A stretch of DNA of 37,065 bases from Desulfopila aestuarii DSM 18488 (GTDB taxonomy: Bacteria > Desulfobacterota > Desulfobulbia > Desulfobulbales > Desulfocapsaceae). Shown here in pieces: positions 1 to 6,849 of this stretch. Each line of letters starts with the position of its first letter. Position 1 is the first letter of the stretch. The position numbers were made by a program, and so were the translations under genes. Below the pieces are notes generated by a model, which saw nothing but the letters and a program-made list of their open reading frames with translations, had not been told where the DNA came from and did not search any database. The DNA is taken from the NCBI GenBank assembly GCA_945863875.1, contig CAMBBS010000040.1:1-37065 (forward strand), read 5' to 3'.

Positions 1-48
1 GAAACGAGTATCTTCTTTTTTCGCATAGCATTTTTTTTGAGGAAAACC

Positions 49-75
49 ATGGAATGTGTGGAGGTTTTGACATGA
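49..75 (+). other. possible 8-codon leader minicistron
   Basis: An ATG at 49, preceded by a GAGGA ribosome-binding motif at 39-43, opens an eight-codon frame (peptide MECVEVLT) that ends in TGA at 73-75. That stop overlaps the ATG at 72 of the next gene as ATGA, the same coupling seen between the two following genes. It may be a translated leader, or the frame may be chance. Nothing about the peptide itself suggests a function. Confidence 0.2.
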
Positions 76-251
76 CAATCGAGGTATTGCATTACGTCAA
101 ATACGTGCGACTAAAATCAGACCTGCCAACACATCGACAGACGGAAGCGGTCCGCGATCATTACCCAGACGCGCAGAATATAAACTACGTCGAACAGGAC
201 GAACGGGGTGTTGTTTACCGTGTCGAATCAAAACTACCGGAGAGATTATGA
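72..251 (+). CDS. small hypothetical protein, 59 aa
   Basis: I do not recognise this gene. The preferred start is the ATG at 72, because a good GGAGG motif (60-64) lies seven bases upstream; an in-frame ATG at 54 is poorer. The product is small and polar, with alternating charged residues (KYVRLKSD near the N-terminus, a DERG turn near residue 44), no signal peptide, no membrane segment and no cysteine cluster. Its stop overlaps the next start as ATGA, so the two are probably translated together. It lies close to the 3' end of a tRNA-Arg gene, a position often occupied by phage or island genes, but no integrase is visible in the window. Confidence 0.5.
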   Translation: MTIEVLHYVKYVRLKSDLPTHRQTEAVRDHYPDAQNINYVEQDERGVVYRVESKLPERL

Positions 252-451
252 GTACAGCAAAACGAATTCAGGAAATTTTAGATTGCGAGGTACTGACCCC
301 GGTCAGGGATGATGCAAAAATATTGACGACTTCCGGAATAGAGTCAGCTGTTAAAATCAGGACCCTGCAGGAGTGCCTGAAAATCGCCCGGCAGGAGGAA
401 GCAAAGCTGGCCTCGACCAACTCGCCATTGTCCATAAAATTACCACTCTAA
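248..451 (+). CDS. small hypothetical protein, 67 aa
   Basis: I do not recognise this gene. It starts at the ATG that overlaps the stop of the upstream small gene (ATGA, 248-251), and its ribosome-binding motif (GGAG) lies inside that gene. The protein looks mostly helical, with a basic N-terminus (STAKRIQEIL) and a central charged helix ending in RQEEAKLA; it has one cysteine in each half. A short helical protein coupled to another small gene could be a regulator or part of a two-gene addiction-type or phage module, but no motif supports a specific function. A tandem repeat and a terminator follow immediately. Confidence 0.5.
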   Translation: MSTAKRIQEILDCEVLTPVRDDAKILTTSGIESAVKIRTLQECLKIARQEEAKLASTNSPLSIKLPL

Positions 452-452
452 A

Positions 453-476
453 AAATGTGGACAAATGTGGACAAAT
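453..476. repeat. 10-bp tandem repeat (aaatgtggac x2)
   Basis: The unit aaatgtggac occurs at 453-462 and 463-472 and is followed by a partial third copy (aaat). It lies between the last small plus-strand gene and the terminator next to the tRNA 3' end. Short direct repeats in this position can be recombinase or excisionase arm sites, but two copies alone prove nothing. Confidence 0.6.
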
Positions 477-481
477 AAATT

Positions 482-525
482 AAAAAAGGGGCAACCGGTA
501 GCCACCGATAACCCCTTGTTTTTAT
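482..525. terminator. bidirectional intrinsic terminator
   Basis: AAGGGG (486-491) pairs with CCCCTT (512-517), and an inner CGGT (496-499) pairs with ACCG (504-507) around a four-base loop. On the minus strand the stem is followed by a run of Ts (A-run 482-487), so it can end the tRNA-Arg transcript. On the plus strand it is followed by GTTTTTATT, so it can end the small-gene transcript. Confidence 0.75.
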
Positions 526-601
526 TGGTACCCTCGGCGCGAATCGAACGCGCGACACCAGGATTAGGAATCCTGTGCTCTATCCCCTGAGCTACGAGGG
601 C
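526..601 (-). tRNA. tRNA-Arg (anticodon CCU)
   Basis: The minus strand folds into a full cloverleaf of 76 nt. The acceptor stem GCCCTCG pairs with CGAGGGT (one G-U pair). The D-arm is GCTC/GAGC, and the anticodon stem CAGGA/TCCTG encloses the loop TTCCTAA, with CCT at positions 34-36. The T-arm is GCGCG-TTCGATT-CGCGC. The terminal CCA is encoded (526-528). It reads AGG arginine codons. A weak promoter-like TTGAGT/TGCAAT pair lies just upstream. tRNA-Arg(CCU) genes are known integration sites (E. coli argW, for example), and the tRNA 3' end faces the unknown small genes at the left edge. Confidence 0.95.
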
Positions 602-614
602 TTTTACAAAAATT

Positions 615-699
615 GCAACTCAGGCGGAATAATACTCAAGATTTTTTAAAGCGCAATCCTTTTTCAATAATGCCTGGAGAGATTTACCGCCTAAATTGC
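615..699 (-). terminator. long-range inverted repeat after glgC, possible terminator
   Basis: On the minus strand, the 13-nt arm GCAATTTAGGCGG (699-687) can pair with CCGCCTGAGTTGC (627-615), counting two G-U pairs. The second arm is followed by AATTTTTG. It sits between the glgC stop and the tRNA-Arg gene. The 59-nt loop is too long for a textbook terminator, so this could instead be a structured 3' UTR or a small RNA. Confidence 0.4.
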
Positions 700-727
700 C
701 ATTTGTTTTTTCACGCCAGGGGGAAGA

Positions 728-2014
728 TCAGGAAACCTCATTATCGGCAAAGAGCGATCCGCCGTCTTCAATGGTCTTTCCAGGATATGCGTCTTCTGTG
801 ATATTCGTATTAATCACACAGTTTCTGCCGATCTTCTGGCCGGCAGGTACCATCGCTCCCTTGCCGATCAAGGTAATTCCCGTATAGAGATGACTTGGTT
901 TGAGTTGATTAACCACCGTATAGTTTTCACCGAAACCAACAACTGCATTGGCTCCTACCTGGACCCTTTTATCGAGAATGGCCAGATCAACAATCGCCCC
1001 TTTTCTGACAATACAGTCTTCGAAAAGGATTGAATTTATAACAATCGCCCCTTCCTCTACCACCACACCAGGTGCAAGAACCGAGTTGACCACCGAACCC
1101 TGGATATTACTGCCGGCGGAAATCATACAGTTTTCCAGGTGGCAGGCCACTCCAAAACGTGCCGGGGCACGATCGGCTGCTCGTCCCTCGGTCTCAATAT
1201 TGGTGCGGATTTCCCATCTTTGCGGCGAGATGCCGCTCTCTTTCTTTAAAATATCCATATTCGCTTCCCAGTAGGCCTGAATTGTTCCAACATCACGCCA
1301 ATAGCCATAAAACGGGTAGGCAAAGACATTATCCTCAGCGATCGCCCGAGGCAGAATATGGTGGCCGAAATCAATTTCCGACTTATCGCGGATCAGGGTG
1401 TTGAGCAGATATTTGTAATCAAAAACGTAGATCCCCATCGAGGCCAGGTTGGTTCGCGGGTTCTTCGGTTTCTCCTCCCACTCGATGATCCGGTCGTGCT
1501 TGTCAACGATTCCGGAACCAAACTGGTGCATTTCGCTTTTCGGCACGATCATCATGGCGACAGTGACATCGGCTTTTTTTGAGCGGTGATATTCGATCAT
1601 CGCATCAAAGTCCATATGATAGATATGATCGCCGGAAAGAATGACCACCTGTTCAGCTGGATTGGCCTCAAGAAAATCGAGGTTCCTGCGCACCGCGTCA
1701 GCTGTTCCATGGTACCAGTCTGACTCTTTTTCTCCCGTCCGGGGGGGCAGGATGGTCACGCCCCTGCTTCTTCCGGTAAAATCCCAGGCCTCGCCCATGC
1801 CCAGATGATGCATCAGTGACAGCGGCTTATACTGGGTAAGTACACCAACCTTTTTTAATCCGGAATTCATAACGTTACTGAGACTAAAATCGATAATTCG
1901 ATAAATGCCGCCAAAAGGTACCGCCGGCTTTGCACGTTTTTGGACGAGGATATTCAAGCGACTGCCGACGCCACCTGCAAGAATGAGGACCAATGCCTCT
2001 TTCGCTCGTTTCAT
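728..2014 (-). CDS. glgC: glucose-1-phosphate adenylyltransferase (ADP-glucose pyrophosphorylase)
   Basis: GlgC makes ADP-glucose from ATP and glucose-1-phosphate, the committed step of bacterial glycogen synthesis, in the cytoplasm. The 428-aa length is normal. The catalytic nucleotidyltransferase motifs are intact: the glycine loop AGGVGSRL (residues 13-20), KPAVPFGG (29-36), GDHIYHMD (128-135) with the metal aspartate, the sugar-phosphate EEKP (180-183) and YWRDVGT (238-244). The C-terminal third is a left-handed beta-helix of hexapeptide-like repeats, the usual allosteric and oligomerisation domain. Its start overlaps the stop of the upstream paralogue as ATGA, which points to translational coupling and perhaps a mixed oligomer. 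Confidence 0.93.
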   Translation of the reverse strand: MKRAKEALVLILAGGVGSRLNILVQKRAKPAVPFGGIYRIIDFSLSNVMNSGLKKVGVLTQYKPLSLMHHLGMGEAWDFTGRSRGVTILPPRTGEKESDWYHGTADAVRRNLDFLEANPAEQVVILSGDHIYHMDFDAMIEYHRSKKADVTVAMMIVPKSEMHQFGSGIVDKHDRIIEWEEKPKNPRTNLASMGIYVFDYKYLLNTLIRDKSEIDFGHHILPRAIAEDNVFAYPFYGYWRDVGTIQAYWEANMDILKKESGISPQRWEIRTNIETEGRAADRAPARFGVACHLENCMISAGSNIQGSVVNSVLAPGVVVEEGAIVINSILFEDCIVRKGAIVDLAILDKRVQVGANAVVGFGENYTVVNQLKPSHLYTGITLIGKGAMVPAGQKIGRNCVINTNITEDAYPGKTIEDGGSLFADNEVS

Positions 2015-3264
2015 CGCAGCACCTCCCCTGAGTTGACGACGGCAGGCCAGTTTCTGTTAGGAATTAGCGGATAGATGGTCGCACCTTCCCCAATGATCGT
2101 CTTATCGGGAATTTTGTTATTCCAGCCGATCATCGTCACCGGGCTCTTGTTGTCGCATACCGCCGGGCCGATCACAACATTCCTGCCGAAGTTGTTATTC
2201 ACATCGGAGACGACTTTGTTTAACCGGCAATTTTCCCCGACAATGTTGCTGAAGAAAATAACTGAATTCTCAACCACCGCACCTTTTTTCACACGCACTC
2301 CGGGAAAGAGAATCGAGTTGGCCACTGTCCCGTCTATCTTGCAGCCGTTATATATCATGCTGTTCTGGACAACAGCCTCCTTCCCCATCAGGGCCGGCTC
2401 ATTATCGCGTATGTGCCGATGTTCAAGGTTGGTACGAAATATCCATTTCTCCAGGTCGATGAGCGGCTCGGGGCCGAGCAGATCCATGTTCGATTGCCAG
2501 TATTCATCGATTGTTCTCGTATAGCCCCAATACCCACGGAATTTATAGCCGAAAACTTTGCAATTCTGCTCGACCATCATCGGAATGATGTCTTTGCCGA
2601 AGTGATACGAGTCGCCCTCCTGATTTTTTTCCAGGACCCGATACAGTACCTCCGGCTTGAAGCAGAGGATCGTCATAGAGGCCCAGTCCGATTCAGGATC
2701 GGCGGGTTTTTCCCAGTACTTGACCACCCTGCCGCCACGCTTGCCGTCCTCATCGTCGAGGCAGGCCACACCAAACCTGTTTGCTTCATTTTTGGGTACT
2801 CTGGTGAAGGCCACGGTCAGATCGGCATCCTTTTCGGTGTGGTAGTCGATCAGGTCCTGATAATCCATCTTGTAGATATGATCCCCGGACAGGATGAGGA
2901 TCTCTTCAGGGCAGTGGTATTGGACATAGTCAAGGTTTTTATAGATGGCATCGGCCGGTCCTCTGTACCACTCACTGGCATCAGAACCGAGAAAAGGCGG
3001 CAGGATGGACACGTGACGATATCGGCCAATCATATCCCAGGCTGCTCCCGTACCGATATGATTGATGAGCGAATAACTGTGATATTGGCTGAGAAGGGCG
3101 ACCTGCTCGATACCCGAATTGAGCAGGTTGCTGAGAGAGAAATCGATAACTCGCCCGACACCGCCGAAGGGGACCGCCGATTTCGGGCGATAATACGTCA
3201 GGACGTTTAACTCATCGACCCGACTACCCGCAAGAATCATTGCCAGAGTTGAAGGTTTCAGCAT
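2011..3264 (-). CDS. GlgC paralogue with divergent catalytic loops
   Basis: This 417-aa protein shares the GlgC fold: an N-terminal nucleotidyltransferase and a C-terminal beta-helix. It keeps GDHIYKMD (127-134) and WEKP (184-187). Two active-site segments differ from its neighbour. The glycine loop reads AGSRVDEL (12-19) instead of AGGxGxRL, placing an acid where the catalytic arginine normally lies. YWRDVGT is replaced by YWGYTRT (245-251). From memory, related proteins with GRVDEL and GYTRT occur in other deltaproteobacteria, so this is probably a stable subfamily; the Ser14 in place of the second glycine may be specific to this copy. By analogy with GlgC/GlgD of Firmicutes it could be a regulatory subunit. 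A GAGGT motif precedes the ATG. Confidence 0.85.
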   Translation of the reverse strand: MLKPSTLAMILAGSRVDELNVLTYYRPKSAVPFGGVGRVIDFSLSNLLNSGIEQVALLSQYHSYSLINHIGTGAAWDMIGRYRHVSILPPFLGSDASEWYRGPADAIYKNLDYVQYHCPEEILILSGDHIYKMDYQDLIDYHTEKDADLTVAFTRVPKNEANRFGVACLDDEDGKRGGRVVKYWEKPADPESDWASMTILCFKPEVLYRVLEKNQEGDSYHFGKDIIPMMVEQNCKVFGYKFRGYWGYTRTIDEYWQSNMDLLGPEPLIDLEKWIFRTNLEHRHIRDNEPALMGKEAVVQNSMIYNGCKIDGTVANSILFPGVRVKKGAVVENSVIFFSNIVGENCRLNKVVSDVNNNFGRNVVIGPAVCDNKSPVTMIGWNNKIPDKTIIGEGATIYPLIPNRNWPAVVNSGEVLR

Positions 3265-3411
3265 AGGCGCACCTCAGAATGAGAAGATCAACACAACAAA
3301 TGCGAAAAAACTTCAAGAAATTCCAAGCATTCTCGCCCGAGTACATTCTCATATGGTAAAATATAGCGGGCCCATGCGCAACCCCGAAGAACACAATCCT
3401 ATCAAAATAAA
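3265..3411 (-). promoter_or_regulatory. glgC-pair leader with a direct repeat
   Basis: This 147-nt gap separates the DHH gene from the glgC pair. On the minus strand it holds a TATATT that could serve as a -10 box (near 3360-3365), without a convincing -35 box. It also carries the direct repeat GAGAATG (3350-3344 and 3334-3328), with copies 16 bp apart. No clear terminator follows the DHH gene, so the glgC pair may be co-transcribed with it or use its own promoter. Confidence 0.25.
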
Positions 3412-4458
3412 TCAGATATGACGCATTATGAAACGCTTCAAGGTGTCGGAAGTGAACTCCTTATCACCCAATTGAAGATTTTTCAGAGGCACCTCCGCCC
3501 TGGCTGCGCCCTTATGACCTCCGGCAGAGCCAAGGGAACCAAAAATTCTTTCCGCAAGCTTCCCGGCACTTTTCCGATATCCGTCACATCGGAAGATAAC
3601 GATCAGTTTTTCACCGTGAATACCAGAAACGAAAACCCAATCGATCTCACCGACATGATTGAGAAAATCAGCGACAATCACCAGGACGTCAGGGCTTCTT
3701 ACCCGCCCTAAATGGCTGTAATAGCGGCCTTTTGAGTATTTCAGCTCCGCCAGCGCGATGGAAAAATATTTTAGTTCTGACCGACGCAGATCGGTCAGCT
3801 CGAATTTTCGCACCAGATCCCGGTTGGCGATATTAAAGAGATATCGAAAGGAGATCCCGTCGGCCAGAACCGATTTCTGCTCAAAGTCCTGCGTATCGAC
3901 CTTTATGCCATAAAAGAGGGCGGTGGCCAGGGCAACAGACGGTGTCATGCCTGCGGCCCGCAGGTACTCGACCGCCATCGTTGACGTCGCCCCGTATTCC
4001 GGTCGAATATCGATGAATTCGCAGTCAAAATCGCCGGCGACGGGATGATGGTCGATAATTGCATGGAATTTAATTTTTTCAAAACAGGGCAGATGGGTGG
4101 GCTGGGAATCAACCATGACCCTCTTGCTGTAATTGTCGACCTTAATATCTTTAAGTCGTTCCAGAGGGATTCTTAACCTTTCGACCATCGCCTGGTTGTT
4201 GAGGCGCCGTATCTCATTAGGATGAGCGATGATAACACTTTTTACTTTGTAACGAAGAAGCCTTTTGACAGCCATGGCCGTCGCCAGAGCATCCGGGTCG
4301 GCGTTAATGACAACCAGGACCTCGTCCTCCTTTGCAAAAATATTTATGAAGGCATGTAAACGATCTTTTGCTGTATTTGCAGTGTTCTTGTTAATTTGTT
4401 TACACGGAAGAAGGGTGCTTTTTTTTTGTTTATGGGCCATACACGGTAACAGTGGCAT
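3412..4458 (-). CDS. DHH/DHHA1-family phosphoesterase (NrnA-like)
   Basis: DHH-family enzymes hydrolyse phosphoester bonds in substrates such as short oligoribonucleotides, pAp or cyclic dinucleotides. The N-terminal part shows NADPDAL (52-58), a variant of the first metal motif in which the usual leading histidine is not evident. VDSQ (116-119), the signature DHH (136-138) and KVDTQDF (186-192) follow. The C-terminal DHHA1 domain ends with a GSAGGHKGAA segment near residue 315. The length of 348 aa fits NrnA-like proteins. The start is uncertain: neither the ATG at 4458 nor the one at 4440 has a good ribosome-binding site. The substrate cannot be told from sequence. Confidence 0.75.
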   Translation of the reverse strand: MPLLPCMAHKQKKSTLLPCKQINKNTANTAKDRLHAFINIFAKEDEVLVVINADPDALATAMAVKRLLRYKVKSVIIAHPNEIRRLNNQAMVERLRIPLERLKDIKVDNYSKRVMVDSQPTHLPCFEKIKFHAIIDHHPVAGDFDCEFIDIRPEYGATSTMAVEYLRAAGMTPSVALATALFYGIKVDTQDFEQKSVLADGISFRYLFNIANRDLVRKFELTDLRRSELKYFSIALAELKYSKGRYYSHLGRVRSPDVLVIVADFLNHVGEIDWVFVSGIHGEKLIVIFRCDGYRKSAGKLAERIFGSLGSAGGHKGAARAEVPLKNLQLGDKEFTSDTLKRFIMRHI

Positions 4459-4930
4459 CTTTTGGGTACATGAATCCTGTCGATAGGGCTACCCGGCGGG
4501 CAGCTTTTAAACAACGGCCATATCGCAGTCCATGCGGCAATCGCTTTCCCTCAAACCTGTCTGATTTTTCTTCTCAGAGACAAAAAGGAAGTTACCGATT
4601 ACAGCCAAAAGCCAACCATCTCCTGTTCAAAAAGTTCCTGCTCAATTTCCCGGAAATTGCACGAGCAGAAGAGTTATGTATTACCAAACGACAAATATTC
4701 CTTAAACTTCCGGGCGTTGATAACACCACGACAATCCTCGAATATACCACACTGAGCGAGAGAATTGCAAGAGCCTGATGTTTTTACCCAATGCACGCAA
4801 AGGCGGTCCTTGACGCACCGAAGTGATAATGTTACCTACACTAAACGAGCCCACTCGTAAAAAATATATTGTTTTAAGCTACGGCAATTTTTTATTCTGT
4901 CACCGCCTTATTCGTTCGTTGGGGTTTTAC
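4459..4930. other. 472-nt divergent intergenic region with dyad symmetry
   Basis: This region separates the divergent DHH and lptF/lptG-family genes and should contain both promoters, but I see no strong consensus pair; TTGACG at 4813-4818 is the best -35 candidate toward the right. Near the middle is an inverted repeat: the palindrome AATTTCC-C-GGAAATT (4644-4658) is flanked by CTGCTC (4638-4643) and GAGCAG (4663-4668), with GCAC unpaired. A plus-strand frame at 4470-4778 lacks a ribosome-binding site and recognisable motifs and is probably not a gene. Confidence 0.4.
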
Positions 4931-6019
4931 GTGAATCTGCTTAACCGCTACCTCTTAAGCCAATTTGTTAAATATTTTTTCACTGTCAACATGGGATTTG
5001 TTGCCATCTATCTCCTGGTTGATTTTTTCGAAAAAATCGATGATTTCACCAATGGCGGGAAACCACTTTCGCTGGCACTTGAATATTTTCTTTTGACCAT
5101 TCCTTTTATAGTCGACCAATTGGGTCCTGTATTTATTCTGCTCTCCGGCGTCATCTCACTTGGTATTCTTAATCATACCAATGAACTTACCGCCTTGAAA
5201 GCGGGCGGTATTCCCCTGGGACTGATCGTCAGACCGCTCATTTTTGGGTCGGTGTTTTTTACCATGATGTTTGTTGTCGCCGCCCAGTGGCTGCTGCCGG
5301 CAACTATAGCCAGGACCAACAACATCTGGTATGAACAGCTGAAAGGAAAGGTTCCTTTGGGGATTTTGCGCAATAACCGATACTATTATAAAGGAAAAGA
5401 CGGATTTTATTCTTTCGGCTGGCCTGACCCCAAACAGTACACCTTCAAGGATTTTTCTTACTCCAGCTGGGATGAAAAATATAACATCAAAACCTTGACA
5501 ACCGCCGCCTTCGCCACCTGGCAGGAAGAAGACAACAGCTGGCTATTGCGCACTGGACAGATCCACCAGAAGGAAGGCAGCAACACGTACCGCATCAGCA
5601 ACTTTACCAGTCAACAGGCCAACTTCCCGGAACGACCGGAGAATTTCCTGATTCCCGCCAATAAATCAGCGGAACAATCATTGACCGATCTTTACCAGGA
5701 AATCGGCAGGACCGAGGTGGAACATGAAAAACGAGCAGCTTCAACCAACTTTCTCGGTCGCGTTTCCTATATTTTCCTCGGCATACCTTTGCTCCTGCTC
5801 GGCTTGCCCATCCTCCTCTCTTCCTACCGGAAATGGGGGCGGGATCTCTCCGTGGCCATTCCGGTCAGCTGTGGCCTTGCCTTTATTGCCTGGGGAATAT
5901 GGGGCGCCCTGCAATCCTTGGCCATTGCCGGATATATATCGCCGGTCATCGCTGCCATTGCCATACACATCGTTTTTTCACTCACAGGAATTTTTCTGCT
6001 CAGCAAAAATGACCGGTAA
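4931..6019 (+). CDS. LptF/LptG-family lipopolysaccharide export permease
   Basis: This is an inner-membrane permease of the YjgP/YjgQ family. With LptB ATPase it pulls lipopolysaccharide from the membrane and feeds it to the LptC-A-D bridge. The GTG at 4931 is preferred because GGGG lies six bases upstream, and it gives the typical NLLNRYLLSQFVKYF start and a normal 362-aa length. A longer frame from 4823 would add 36 atypical residues. Three hydrophobic segments lie in the first 150 residues. ELTALKAGG, a conserved family segment, follows the second. A periplasmic beta-rich domain comes next, and three further membrane segments end the protein. Only one of the usual two permeases is present, so its partner must be elsewhere. 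I cannot choose between LptF and LptG. Confidence 0.88.
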   Translation: MNLLNRYLLSQFVKYFFTVNMGFVAIYLLVDFFEKIDDFTNGGKPLSLALEYFLLTIPFIVDQLGPVFILLSGVISLGILNHTNELTALKAGGIPLGLIVRPLIFGSVFFTMMFVVAAQWLLPATIARTNNIWYEQLKGKVPLGILRNNRYYYKGKDGFYSFGWPDPKQYTFKDFSYSSWDEKYNIKTLTTAAFATWQEEDNSWLLRTGQIHQKEGSNTYRISNFTSQQANFPERPENFLIPANKSAEQSLTDLYQEIGRTEVEHEKRAASTNFLGRVSYIFLGIPLLLLGLPILLSSYRKWGRDLSVAIPVSCGLAFIAWGIWGALQSLAIAGYISPVIAAIAIHIVFSLTGIFLLSKNDR

Positions 6020-6053
6020 GCAAAAAATATGGTGGCATCGTAAAATATACAAT

Positions 6054-6092
6054 GAAAATGGCCGTCCAGGAGCATCCCGAACGGCCATTTTC
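6054..6092. terminator. shared terminator between convergent genes
   Basis: A perfect 12-bp inverted repeat (GAAAATGGCCGT at 6054-6065, ACGGCCATTTTC at 6081-6092) with a 15-nt loop fills the 98-nt gap between the convergent permease and FKBP genes. The arms carry their own A and T tracts, so the hairpin can work in both directions, although no long T run follows. Confidence 0.75.
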
Positions 6093-6117
6093 AATAACAA
6101 TATTTTTCCAGATAGCT

Positions 6118-6807
6118 CTATTTCTCAATAGATAACAGCTCCACATCAAAAACAAGCACGGAATTTGGTTGAATTGTTGGTGCGGCTCCGTTTTCACCGT
6201 AGGCCAACTCGGAAGGTATAACCAGATGAAGTTTCGAGCCCGGATTCATCAGAAGCAGCGCCTCGCCCCACCCTTTAATAACCTGATCAACCTGAAAGAG
6301 CGCCGGTTCTCCTCGTTTGACCGAACTGTCAAATTCAGTCCCATCAACCAGCGTGCCGACATAGTCAACCTTGACGGTATCGGTCGGTTTCGCGTTCTCT
6401 CCTGCACCTTTTTTGACAACCTGGTATTGCAGACCGCTGGCGGTGACAATCACCCCTTCTTTCTTTTTATTCTCTTCAAGAAAGGCTACTCCAGCGGCTT
6501 TATTTTCCTCTTTCATTTGCTCCATTTTGGCCATCTGCTGGGCCTGCATCTTCTCGCCGAACTCTTTCTTGACCGCCATCATTTCCTCAGGTGTCAGTAA
6601 CGGCGTTGCCGCTTTATAGGCATCTTGAATGCCTTTAATGAGCATTTCCTCCTGAATATCTTTGCCGGCTTCCTTAAAATAATTCCCTACCTCAAAGCCC
6701 ATGCTGTAACTGATCTTTTCTTCAAAGCTTGCTGGTGGTGCAGACTGGGACACGGCTGGGAGGGCAATGCAAAGTCCAAGCACTGCCGTTGCAAAATATT
6801 TTTTCAT
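6118..6807 (-). CDS. FKBP-type peptidyl-prolyl cis-trans isomerase (FkpA/Mip-like)
   Basis: This is a periplasmic folding catalyst that isomerises peptidyl-prolyl bonds. Residues 1-23 form a Sec signal peptide (basic KK, hydrophobic core, cleavage near QSA). Residues 28-110 are a helical FKBP_N dimerisation domain with methionine- and glutamine-rich helices. The FKBP domain spans about 120-229 and keeps the binding-pocket residues Tyr149, Phe159-Asp160, Val176-Ile177, Trp180, Tyr203 and Phe220. The length of 229 aa is typical of FkpA and Mip. A strong AAGGAGGAG precedes the ATG. The gene follows the Smr gene at 42 nt and may be the last gene of the long minus-strand run. Confidence 0.9.
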   Translation of the reverse strand: MKKYFATAVLGLCIALPAVSQSAPPASFEEKISYSMGFEVGNYFKEAGKDIQEEMLIKGIQDAYKAATPLLTPEEMMAVKKEFGEKMQAQQMAKMEQMKEENKAAGVAFLEENKKKEGVIVTASGLQYQVVKKGAGENAKPTDTVKVDYVGTLVDGTEFDSSVKRGEPALFQVDQVIKGWGEALLLMNPGSKLHLVIPSELAYGENGAAPTIQPNSVLVFDVELLSIEK

Positions 6808-6849
6808 CGGAAACTCCTCCTTAGAAGTTTTTTTTATTTTTTACTATAA

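Noticed and set aside
2413-3210. 265-aa open frame antisense to the GlgC paralogue
   Set aside because: It is a shadow frame; the minus-strand gene has full GlgC-type motifs.
4470-4778. Possible small gene in the gap between the DHH gene and the permease
   Set aside because: There is no ribosome-binding motif, no recognisable family, and the longer form overlaps the DHH start. It is kept only as a note in the intergenic entry.
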